Made by a program: the position numbers and the translations under genes. DNA of 6,090 bases, from the NCBI GenBank assembly GCA_934215995.1, contig CAKQBC010000154.1, positions 1 through 6,090 on the forward strand. Direction: 5' to 3'. Under the pieces are notes generated by a model. It had not been told where the DNA came from. It did not search any database and saw nothing but the letters and a program-made list of their open reading frames with translations. This document shows, piece by piece, positions 1 through 5,675 of the stretch. Origin of the DNA: an uncultured Bacillus sp. GTDB taxonomy: Bacteria > Bacillota > Bacilli > Bacillales > DSM-1321. How positions within the stretch are numbered: position 1 is the stretch's first letter; each line of letters begins with the position of its first letter.

Positions 1-594
1 CCACTCAACGATAAGAGCTTCGTTAATTTCAGCAGGCATTTCAGAACGTTCTGGTAAACGAGTGAAAGTACCTTCTAATTTGTCAGCATCGAAAGTAACG
101 AAATCAGGAGTGAAGTTGTTCACTTCGATCGCTTCTTTGATGATGTCAAGGTTGCGTGATTTTTCACGAACACCGATTGTTTGACCAGGCATTACGCGGA
201 ATGATGGGATATCAACGCGTTTTCCGTCAACAAGGATGTGACCGTGGTTAACAAGCTGGCGAGCTTGGCGACGAGTACGTGCTAAACCTAAACGGTATAC
301 CACGTTGTCAAGACGTGATTCCAATAGCGCCATGAAGTTTTCACCAAGGATACCTTGTTTCATTTTAGCAGCTCTATTGAAAGTGCTTTTGAATTGACGT
401 TCGTTTACTCCGTACATGTGACGAAGTTTTTGTTTTTCTTGCAACTGAAGACCATATTCAGTTAATTTTTTACGTTGGTTTGGACCGTGTTGTCCTGGAG
501 CGTAAGGGCGTTTTTCAAGTTCCTTACCTGTTCCTGAAAGTGAAATGCCAAGACGACGGGAAAGTTTCCAACTTGGACCTGTATAACGAGCCAT
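1..594 (-). CDS. rpsD: 30S ribosomal protein S4 (3' end cut by window edge)
   Basis: Primary 16S rRNA-binding protein of the small ribosomal subunit, which nucleates assembly of the 30S body. Reading from the ATG at 592-594 the protein begins [20 protein letters not shown], the usual Bacillus S4 N-terminus. The S4 RNA-binding domain lies about residues 90-155, with [14 protein letters not shown] followed by [20 protein letters not shown]. The 198 codons present end in NEALIVEW. Bacillus S4 is about 200 residues, so only some three codons and the stop are missing at the left edge. The start is fixed by the AGGAGG-type site at 601-608 on the minus strand, about six bases before the ATG. In B. 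subtilis S4 represses its own gene by binding the mRNA leader (established knowledge). A long leader and strong promoter are present here, consistent with the same control. Identification is secure. Confidence 0.98.
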   Translation of the reverse strand, partial: MARYTGPSWKLSRRLGISLSGTGKELEKRPYAPGQHGPNQRKKLTEYGLQLQEKQKLRHMYGVNERQFKSTFNRAAKMKQGILGENFMALLESRLDNVVYRLGLARTRRQARQLVNHGHILVDGKRVDIPSFRVMPGQTIGVREKSRNLDIIKEAIEVNNFTPDFVTFDADKLEGTFTRLPERSEMPAEINEALIVEW

Positions 595-769
595 GAATGA
601 CTCCTCCTCTTGTTTTTATTTTGTAAAATAAAAACAGTAGTGAAAACAGCTTCATGTTCATTTTATTTTCATGCATCCTCGCCCTAGCAGCCAAGGGTTA
701 CAAGATACACCTCTTAAAGAGGAATAAAATGAGCTCACGAAAGTTTGCACAAGCTGCATATTTTACACA
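595..769 (-). promoter_or_regulatory. rpsD 5' leader, probable S4 autoregulatory RNA
   Basis: About 175 nt separate the predicted transcription start (near 769) from the rpsD ATG, far more than a plain ribosome binding site needs. On the minus strand the leader contains a hairpin with CCTCT/AGAGG arms (710-722) and one with CCCT/AGGG arms around an 8-base loop (682-697). It also has a perfect 11-base-arm AT-rich palindrome (612-635) directly before the Shine-Dalgarno at 601-608. In B. subtilis the rpsD leader is the target of S4 autogenous repression; that role is inferred here from position, length and structure. I did not fold the RNA or match it to a covariance model, so the exact S4 pseudoknot is not demonstrated. 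Confidence 0.6.
612..635 (-). repeat. Perfect AT-rich inverted repeat before the rpsD ribosome binding site
   Basis: Two 11-base arms, GTTTTTATTTT and AAAATAAAAAC, are separated by two bases. The repeat ends four bases from the AGGAGGAG Shine-Dalgarno of rpsD (601-608). In RNA it could form a weak AU-rich hairpin next to the ribosome binding site, either a regulatory switch element or an insulating stem. It is too AU-rich to be a good intrinsic terminator. Confidence 0.7.
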
Positions 770-775
770 AATGAC

Positions 776-805
776 ATTATATAACGTTTGGAGCCTCGGT
801 GTCAA
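776..805 (-). promoter_or_regulatory. Sigma-A promoter of rpsD
   Basis: On the minus strand a perfect -35 TTGACA (800-805) and a perfect -10 TATAAT (776-781) are separated by 18 bases. Transcription would start near 768-770. Both hexamers match consensus exactly, as expected for a ribosomal protein gene. Confidence 0.9.
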
Positions 806-840
806 GGTTGATTGGGTATACTTGAAAAAGCAGGTATGAA

Positions 841-1072
841 AATCACTTTTTTAGGACTATATACTCATTTTAAATAGAAATACATATATAAAACAGGTAA
901 TTTTATAGGTAAAAAGGTATAATAAGGTATAAATTACTAATTTGAGGTATATAGTCCGGATTTTTTACGGGCTATTTCAGGGGACGGATCGGCTGAGGCA
1001 GAAAAACAGCATGCTGAAAGAAGGGCAGAATGAGCTGCTTTACTGGTTTCAAGGACAAGTAAACGGAGTAAG
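841..1072. other. Divergent rpsD/dgcP intergenic region; dgcP promoter not resolved
   Basis: AT-rich on the left, becoming GC-richer after about 955. AGGTA occurs at 895, 907, 915, 925 and 945. Several -10-like hexamers lie here on the plus strand: TATAAT at 918-923, TATAAA at 928-933 and TATATA at 948-953. None has a recognisable -35 at 16-18 bases, so the dgcP promoter cannot be assigned, although it probably lies in 880-960. From about 955 to 1072 the base composition resembles coding sequence, and an open plus-strand frame (about 942-1082) crosses it without a convincing start. Confidence 0.4.
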
Positions 1073-2992
1073 GTGCGTGTAAAAGTGCAACAAACTATGG
1101 GGATGATGGGGATGGACGTGGAAAAACGCCAAGTGTCGGCGAGATTGAAGGCCGCTTTTTTCGAAAGCTTGGAGCTGGCGGGCAATCAGATGGAATACGG
1201 GAAAACGGTACAGACTCTTTTGTTCTGTTTAAAAGATCTTCTGCGTATAAAAGAAATCGCTTTTTTCAGGAACGATCCGCTCAACGGGGAATTGGTCGGG
1301 GAAGCATCTGTCGGGGCGACAGAAGGGACGTTTCGGGACGGACTGGCCATTTCCGCGCCGGAGCTTCAAACAGAGCTGGATGGGGAGCTGTACATATATG
1401 GATCTATAAGGACTAAAGGGTTGACCGGTTATGATTTGGCGTTAATGCTGCAGGCTGGTGAAGGACTGCAGGGGGTAATTGCAATGGCAGAAGGGGAAAA
1501 AGGAAGCCTGGACTTCCCGGATACAGCCCTTTACAAGCTGCTTTCTGAAGAAAGTGCAAAAATCATCAACACAGCCGCCAAAATATCTGCCGTTGCTGCA
1601 GAGGAGCAGAAGTACAGACAGCTGTTCAGGGTCACCTCGAAGTTTCATTCATCGATGAACATGGACGATGTTCTTGGCGAAATCATCAATGCGCTTCATG
1701 AAGTGTATCCTTCTTTTGCCTACTATGTAATGCTTTCGCATGACAATACTTATCAGGGGGAGCTTCCGATCAAGGATTTGGAATATGATAGCGAGAACAT
1801 AGCTGCCATGCAGGCATATGTTACAGGAACAGCCCAAGTGGAAGAATCGCTTCCGGGAAGAAGAGCCATTCTGTACGCTCCTTTGAAGGGGAAACAGGGT
1901 GTCTATGGCGTCCTGCAGGTCATCGCCCCCAATACATTGTTTTTCCCGCAGGGTGAGGTTGAGTTCATAACGCTGCTGGCGAATACGGCGGGAACTGCTA
2001 TTGAAAACGCACAGTTATATCAACAATCCAAAAGCCTGATTGCCGACCTTCAGCTTATCAATGAAACATCCCACCGTCTGAATTCTAATCTTCGGCTGAA
2101 TGAAACAATGGGATATATGAAAGAACAGATCAGCAGGTCGTTCAATGCGCAGGAAATTGGGTTTATCATGTATTCAGAGGACAATGAAGTGAAGATTTTG
2201 CCGGGCAGCTCCAGGTATTTCGAACAGGAGCGGGCTGGCGTATATATCAATTATATTAGAGAGCGGATCGAAAGAGAGAAGGAGTCCTTGTTTTTAGGCG
2301 ATTTACAGCTTGGATGCACAGAAGGGCCGCAATTACGCTCGATTATGGCAGTGCCGATGGTGCAGAGCGGCTCAATTAAGGGGTTTGCGATCGTTATGCA
2401 CGAGGACACATATCATTTTTCGTTTGAAATGTTCAAGCTGCTTCAATCCCTCATTCATCATTCTACTTTGGCATTCACTAACTCCATTTTGCGGGAAGAA
2501 TTGGAACGCATGGTTGTGACAGATCATCTTACCCGTCTTTATTCTAGAAACTATCTTGATGAGAAGCTGCAAGAAGCGATGGACTCGGAGGGAGAAGGTA
2601 CATTCCTGCTGATGGATATCGATGACTTTAAGTCAATCAATGATACGTATGGCCATCAGATTGGGGACGATATCCTTGTACAGGTATCGAATACAATTTC
2701 CAACAATATAAGAAGCGCTGATATCGGAGCGAGATGGGGCGGGGAGGAGCTGGCGGTCTATTTTCCGAAAGTGAGCCTTGAGACAGGCCGCCGAATTGCC
2801 GAAAGGATCAGGCAGGCGGTAAAGGACCAAACGCATCCCCATGTAACGATATCATGCGGCCTGGCTCATTGGAGCTCCTGCTTTCCTGATACAGCACAGG
2901 CGTTATTCAAGCGGGCTGACACAGCTCTCTACGAAGCAAAAAATTCAGGCAAGGATAAAGTGATCGCTGGAGAGATCCAAAGCGGCGAATAA
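1073..2992 (+). CDS. dgcP: Diguanylate cyclase, GAF-type sensor domains plus GGDEF (DgcP/YtrP)
   Basis: Predicted to make cyclic di-GMP from two GTP, a messenger that favours sessile over motile growth. There is no signal peptide or membrane segment, so it is cytoplasmic. Residues about 30-475 look like GAF-type sensory modules. The clearest runs about 185-318 and ends in LLANTAGTAIENAQLYQQ; another runs about 330-470. The GGDEF domain follows, from DHLTRLYSRN (484-493). It has DIDDFKSINDTYGH with metal-binding D515, substrate-binding N523 and D532, and the active-site loop GGEEL (556-560). RADTALYEAKNSGKDKV closes it. The inhibitory I-site RSAD (547-550) sits at the canonical five-residue spacing. 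The loop ends in L rather than F; other catalytic residues are present. B. subtilis DgcP is, as I recall, about 580 residues, and the N-terminus is uncertain. GTG 1073 has GGAG only four bases upstream. GTG 1085 has AAGGTG at nine bases, and ATGs at 1097-1112 are possible. Residue numbers use GTG 1073. Confidence 0.9.
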   Translation: MRVKVQQTMGMMGMDVEKRQVSARLKAAFFESLELAGNQMEYGKTVQTLLFCLKDLLRIKEIAFFRNDPLNGELVGEASVGATEGTFRDGLAISAPELQTELDGELYIYGSIRTKGLTGYDLALMLQAGEGLQGVIAMAEGEKGSLDFPDTALYKLLSEESAKIINTAAKISAVAAEEQKYRQLFRVTSKFHSSMNMDDVLGEIINALHEVYPSFAYYVMLSHDNTYQGELPIKDLEYDSENIAAMQAYVTGTAQVEESLPGRRAILYAPLKGKQGVYGVLQVIAPNTLFFPQGEVEFITLLANTAGTAIENAQLYQQSKSLIADLQLINETSHRLNSNLRLNETMGYMKEQISRSFNAQEIGFIMYSEDNEVKILPGSSRYFEQERAGVYINYIRERIEREKESLFLGDLQLGCTEGPQLRSIMAVPMVQSGSIKGFAIVMHEDTYHFSFEMFKLLQSLIHHSTLAFTNSILREELERMVVTDHLTRLYSRNYLDEKLQEAMDSEGEGTFLLMDIDDFKSINDTYGHQIGDDILVQVSNTISNNIRSADIGARWGGEELAVYFPKVSLETGRRIAERIRQAVKDQTHPHVTISCGLAHWSSCFPDTAQALFKRADTALYEAKNSGKDKVIAGEIQSGE

Positions 2993-3016
2993 AGTCCATA
3001 TGCAAAAGGTATAATT

Positions 3017-3053
3017 AAAAAGAAAGAGGGGATCGCTTCCCCTCTTTCTTTTT
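3017..3053. terminator. Bidirectional rho-independent terminator between dgcP and msrC
   Basis: A perfect 16-base-pair inverted repeat, 3017-3032 against 3038-3053, encloses a five-base loop. It has a GGGGA/TCCCC core, and its outer part is A-rich on the left and T-rich on the right. Read on the plus strand it gives a stem then TTTCTTTTT, 25 bases after the dgcP stop. Read on the minus strand it gives the equivalent structure 84 bases after the msrC stop. It can therefore end both convergent transcripts. Confidence 0.93.
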
Positions 3054-3136
3054 GATTAAAGCAACTCCGGCTCCCGCCTCAAGTCCAATATGCCGGACAC
3101 TGCGAGAATTGGGAAGCGGCTGAGTGCAGTTTCACT

Positions 3137-3616
3137 TTATAGATGTTTCTCCAGGATTTTCACGAAGCTTTCCAGATGTTTGGCTTCTTCTTCTGTGAAT
3201 CTGTCCTTCTCCGGACTGTCGATGTCGAGGATCGCAAAGAGCTTTCCATCCTTAAAGACCGGAATGACAACTTCAGATTGGGATGCTGCATCGCATGCGA
3301 TGTGACCGGGGAATTGATGGACATCCGCAACAATGATCGTCTGTTCTTCCTTGGCCGCCTTCCCGCAAACACCTCTTCCGAAAGGTATGCGAATGCACGC
3401 CGGGAGGCCTTGGAACGGACCGAGCACGAGGCCGTCGCCCTCAACCATATAGAACCCGACCCAATTGATCCTCTCAAGAAATACATTCAAGAGCGCGGAA
3501 GCATTGCTGAGATTGGCGATAACATTCTCTTCTCCTTCTATGAGAGATTCCAATTGTTTCAGCAATAAATTGTACTTTTCTTCTAAAGTTCCTTTATAGT
3601 TTTCGACTGTAAACAT
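3137..3616 (-). CDS. msrC: Free methionine-(R)-sulfoxide reductase (GAF-domain fRMsr, YtsP)
   Basis: Reduces free L-methionine-(R)-sulfoxide to methionine, using cysteines and thioredoxin for recycling; a cytoplasmic repair enzyme. The protein is a single GAF domain of 159 residues, the usual family length. It contains ERINWVGFYMV (49-58), LGPFQGLPACIRIPFGRGVC (65-84) and a C-terminal FAILDIDSP (127-134). Three cysteines, C74, C84 and C108, have the same 10 and 24 residue spacing as Cys84, Cys94 and Cys118 of the E. coli enzyme, so the catalytic set looks complete. I chose ATG 3614-3616 because AAAGGGG lies seven bases upstream; a TTG directly before it would sit only four bases from that site. 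The gene converges with dgcP across a shared terminator and diverges from refZ. It has no obvious functional link to either, though the neighbourhood is conserved in B. subtilis. Confidence 0.93.
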   Translation of the reverse strand: MFTVENYKGTLEEKYNLLLKQLESLIEGEENVIANLSNASALLNVFLERINWVGFYMVEGDGLVLGPFQGLPACIRIPFGRGVCGKAAKEEQTIIVADVHQFPGHIACDAASQSEVVIPVFKDGKLFAILDIDSPEKDRFTEEEAKHLESFVKILEKHL

Positions 3617-3647
3617 CAAATTACCCCTTTCTTTTAGCTGATTCTAT

Positions 3648-3653
3648 TTTATA
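3648..3653 (-). promoter_or_regulatory. Possible -10 element for msrC
   Basis: TATAAA on the minus strand lies about 32 bases before the msrC ATG, at a distance that would give a short leader. No good -35 hexamer is present at 16-18 bases, so this is a weak call resting on position and the one hexamer. Confidence 0.3.
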
Positions 3654-3683
3654 TGAAGCTATTTTCTGCCGATTGTCCTTCCG

Positions 3684-3690
3684 TGTCGAA
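3684..3690 (+). promoter_or_regulatory. Spo0A (0A) box upstream of refZ
   Basis: TGTCGAA, an exact match to the consensus 0A box, lies eight bases before the candidate sigma-H -35 region of refZ. A poorer half-site, TGTCCTT (3674-3680), sits exactly 10 bases upstream, the spacing at which a Spo0A dimer binds tandem boxes. A single 7-mer can occur by chance. The combination with the sigma-H promoter, and the reported control of B. subtilis refZ by Spo0A and sigma-H, raises confidence. Confidence 0.6.
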
Positions 3691-3698
3691 TTAATTAT

Positions 3699-3728
3699 GC
3701 AGGATGAACAAGCATACGTACAGAATAT
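3699..3728 (+). promoter_or_regulatory. Candidate sigma-H promoter of refZ
   Basis: The consensus is RnAGGAwww, about 12 bases, then RnnGAATww. Here GCAGGATGA (3699-3707), a 12-base spacer and ACAGAATAT (3720-3728) match at all but one defined position (G at 3706). Transcription would start near 3734, giving a leader of about 65 nt before the refZ ATG. Sigma-H control matches what is known for B. subtilis refZ at the onset of sporulation. Confidence 0.65.
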
Positions 3729-3798
3729 ATCGGCAATGTACCTTAGGCTCAGGCAGTCCATCTGTTGACAAAATAAAGAAAGGAAGCGGTGATTGATC

Positions 3799-4446
3799 AT
3801 GACAATGACAAAAGCTAGGGCTAAAACAAGGACAACGTCCAAACAGGCCCTTGTTGATGCTGCGCTTCAATTATTCTATGCCAAGGGTTTCGACGGAACA
3901 TCAATCAGGGATATTGCCGGCAAGGCGGGAATTAACCCTGCAAACATAGCCTATCATTTCAAGAACAAAAACGGGCTGCTGGAATTCTGTGTGACCCAAT
4001 ACTTGGAAGGATACACGAGAATTCTGGAGAAGGAAATGAAAAAGCTTGAGTCCGGACGCCCGGACGATTGTTTGTTTTCGATATTATCGGGCCTGATCCG
4101 TTACCAGTCATCCAATCATATCGCCGCCAGATTCATAAGCAGGGAAATGACATTGGAATCGACATTGAACAGGGAGATTCTGACCACCTATATGGCCAAG
4201 GAGAGATATTGTTTTCAGCTTGTGATTGAAAAAGGCATAGAGGCCGGTATGTTCAAGCGCATTTCAGTTCCTATGTTTATTTTGCAGCTGAAGGGGCTTC
4301 TTACTGCACCTGTCCTCCATTCTCCCTACGCCGTTGAACTGCTCAACTTTTATCCGCAGGATCCATACTATATTGAAAGGTATGAAAAACAATGCAGGCA
4401 GCTTATTGGAGAAATGCTGCTGCAGCAGGATGCAGTCAGGCTTTGA
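3799..4446 (+). CDS. refZ: FtsZ-regulating TetR-family DNA-binding protein RefZ (YttP)
   Basis: In B. subtilis RefZ is made early in sporulation, binds specific palindromic chromosomal sites and inhibits FtsZ-ring assembly over the nucleoid near the pole, helping place the asymmetric septum. The protein here has 215 residues, close to the roughly 208 of B. subtilis RefZ. A TetR-type N-terminus, ALVDAALQLFYAKGFDGTSI (17-36), leads into the helix-turn-helix RDIAGKAGINPANIAYHF (37-54). The rest is a helical dimerisation and effector domain including HIAARFISREMTLES (107-121). ATG 3799 is preferred over TTG 3793. The upstream AGAAAGGA...GGTGAT stretch (3778-3793) resembles an extended Shine-Dalgarno and would bury the TTG. 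A Spo0A box and a sigma-H-like promoter lie upstream. The 3' end overlaps convergent hisJ by 11 bases. The family call is certain. RefZ rather than another TetR regulator rests on sequence resemblance, gene order and the promoter. Confidence 0.88.
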   Translation: MTMTKARAKTRTTSKQALVDAALQLFYAKGFDGTSIRDIAGKAGINPANIAYHFKNKNGLLEFCVTQYLEGYTRILEKEMKKLESGRPDDCLFSILSGLIRYQSSNHIAARFISREMTLESTLNREILTTYMAKERYCFQLVIEKGIEAGMFKRISVPMFILQLKGLLTAPVLHSPYAVELLNFYPQDPYYIERYEKQCRQLIGEMLLQQDAVRL

Positions 4447-5269
4447 CCGTGATTGCAGAAGGTTTCGATAAGCCAGCCTTCGGATGCAGGGCATGGAAGC
4501 CCTGGCCTAAATCTTTCACCTGATGCGCGTCACTTCCATAAACGAGCGGTATGCCCATGCTGATCGCTTTTTCGGCTGTTGCATAATCGGGGTACGTCTC
4601 AAGGCAATATGGCTTGGCAGTGCCGGCCCCGTTATAATCCAGGGCAAGGCCCCGTAATTTAATTTCTTTTAAAATTTCGTCAATTTGTTTTCCGTAGGCA
4701 TGTGATACCGGATATTTGTGCTGGAATTTGCGTATAAGCGTCAGATGGCCGATCCGCTTCGGCTTATAGGGGCCCAGATTGCTTTTGACCGATTTTGCCA
4801 GCGTATGGTAATAGGCTTCGTAGACTTTCTCCGCAGTTCCGAATGCCTCGGCAATCTTTCCGAAATAAACATCGCTGAAATCAAGGCAATAATAGGTGTC
4901 CAGGTATTTCAGGAAATGAACCGATAAGATACTATCGTCCAGGAATGGGCCGTATTCATCCAGGAAAGCGGCAGTCTCATTCTCGTAACCTTCTATGTAA
5001 TCGACTTCAAGACCGATATTGATTCGGATGCGGTCTTCATATTTTCTTTTTAAGCTTCTGATTGCCTCCAGATAGAGGGGGAGGATTTCCCTGTCCATCC
5101 CGCTATCCTTCGCAGGCGTTGTATCTTTGAAGCCTTCCGGCAAAGGGGCATGCTCAGTGAATGTGATCTCCTCGACTTTCCTTTCTATAAACCAATTTAT
5201 GTAATCTTCCAAAGCATCTTTCGTTCCATGCGGGCAAAAAGGGGTGTGAATATGTCCGTCTGCAAGCAT
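4436..5269 (-). CDS. hisJ: Histidinol-phosphatase, PHP family (HisJ)
   Basis: Hydrolyses L-histidinol phosphate to L-histidinol, the penultimate step of histidine synthesis, in the cytoplasm. The 277-residue protein (B. subtilis HisJ about 268) shows the PHP metal-binding set in order: DGHIHTPFCPHG (H6, H8, H14), FTEHAPLP (E39, H40), GLEVDY (E88), SVHF (H118), GHL (H175) and YGSDAHQ (D247, H249). All expected trinuclear-site ligands are present, so it should be active. The ATG at 5267-5269 is supported by GGGAG eight bases upstream. It stands alone rather than in a his operon, as in B. subtilis. It is divergent from ezrA and overlaps the end of refZ tail to tail, with no terminator between them. 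No convincing promoter was found; a TATGAT at 5354-5359 on the minus strand lacks a -35. The family also includes other phosphoesterases, but length and motifs fit HisJ well. Confidence 0.94.
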   Translation of the reverse strand: MLADGHIHTPFCPHGTKDALEDYINWFIERKVEEITFTEHAPLPEGFKDTTPAKDSGMDREILPLYLEAIRSLKRKYEDRIRINIGLEVDYIEGYENETAAFLDEYGPFLDDSILSVHFLKYLDTYYCLDFSDVYFGKIAEAFGTAEKVYEAYYHTLAKSVKSNLGPYKPKRIGHLTLIRKFQHKYPVSHAYGKQIDEILKEIKLRGLALDYNGAGTAKPYCLETYPDYATAEKAISMGIPLVYGSDAHQVKDLGQGFHALHPKAGLSKPSAITVKA

Positions 5270-5455
5270 AATATCCGCTCCCGATTAAAGAATTTTTGAA
5301 GATAATTTAATGATAAAACAGAAAAACTGCGCAAAAAAGTTTGTTTACATGGTATCATAAAATCAGGAAAGGTCATATTTTTCTACATTATTTTTTGCTG
5401 AAAAAAAGGATTTTCTGTATATTGACGGCGAAAATAGAATAGATCTCTATCTTTA

Positions 5456-5483
5456 TTGACAATTTCAGACGCAATTCTAAAGT
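5456..5483 (+). promoter_or_regulatory. Possible sigma-A promoter of ezrA
   Basis: A perfect -35 TTGACA (5456-5461) is followed after 16 bases by TAAAGT (5478-5483), which matches four of six -10 positions. If used, it gives a leader of about 185 nt before ezrA. The weak -10 keeps confidence low. Confidence 0.35.
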
Positions 5484-5616
5484 AGTGTTTATTTTTGTTT
5501 GATGATGTGACTTTTGGACTGTTAAAGGATTAACGCTGTAATGCATGTTTCAAGACAATGCGATTTTGGTAAAGGTTATAGTTACATAGTACATAAATTG
5601 ATTGAAGAGGCTGAAT

Positions 5617-5643
5617 GAAGCGGCTTTTGGTGATGGCTGCTTC
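5617..5643 (+). repeat. Hairpin in the ezrA leader
   Basis: GAAGCGGC (5617-5624) pairs with GCTGCTTC (5636-5643) over eight positions with one G-U, around an 11-base loop. It ends about 30 bases before the ezrA start and has no following T run, so it is not a normal terminator. A role in ezrA translation or mRNA stability is possible but unproven. Confidence 0.45.
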
Positions 5644-5675
5644 TTACATATATAGTTGGATCAGGGGGCTTTATG

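Larger units (their letters stand above)
5270..5672. other. Divergent hisJ/ezrA intergenic region
   Basis: These 403 AT-rich bases hold control signals for both flanking genes. The right part contains a candidate sigma-A promoter for ezrA (5456-5483), a hairpin (5617-5643) and the ezrA ribosome binding site (5663-5668). A sigma-H-like pair, AAAGGATTT (5405-5413) and GGCGAAAAT (5427-5435), is weaker. No conserved gene is recognisable; the only small frame with a ribosome binding site (5615-5758) overlaps ezrA. Confidence 0.5.

Noticed and set aside
654..839. Plus-strand open frame of 61 codons antisense to the rpsD leader
   Set aside because: It lies across the rpsD leader and promoter, has no ribosome binding site and no recognisable protein features.
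937..1185. Minus-strand open frame of 82 codons across the dgcP start
   Set aside because: It is antisense to the 5' end of dgcP, has no convincing ribosome binding site, and its sequence looks like a shadow translation.
3004..3015. AAAAGGTATAAT after dgcP repeats the 12-mer at 912-923 before dgcP, suggesting flanking repeats of an inserted unit
   Set aside because: It is a single short AT-rich match; dgcP sits in its usual place next to rpsD and msrC and shows no sign of insertion.
3143..3568. Plus-strand open frame of 141 codons opposite msrC
   Set aside because: msrC on the other strand has the full conserved fRMsr sequence, so this long frame is its antisense shadow.
3765..3770. TTGACA directly upstream of refZ, as a sigma-A -35
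   Set aside because: The matching -10 would fall at about 3788-3793, inside the ribosome binding site, and reads GGTGAT; a start there would lie at or inside the refZ coding region.
3794..3806. Possible RefZ operator over its own start codon (contains TGATCA and TCATGA)
   Set aside because: The half-sites are not symmetric about one centre, and I cannot match them with confidence to the published RefZ-binding motif.
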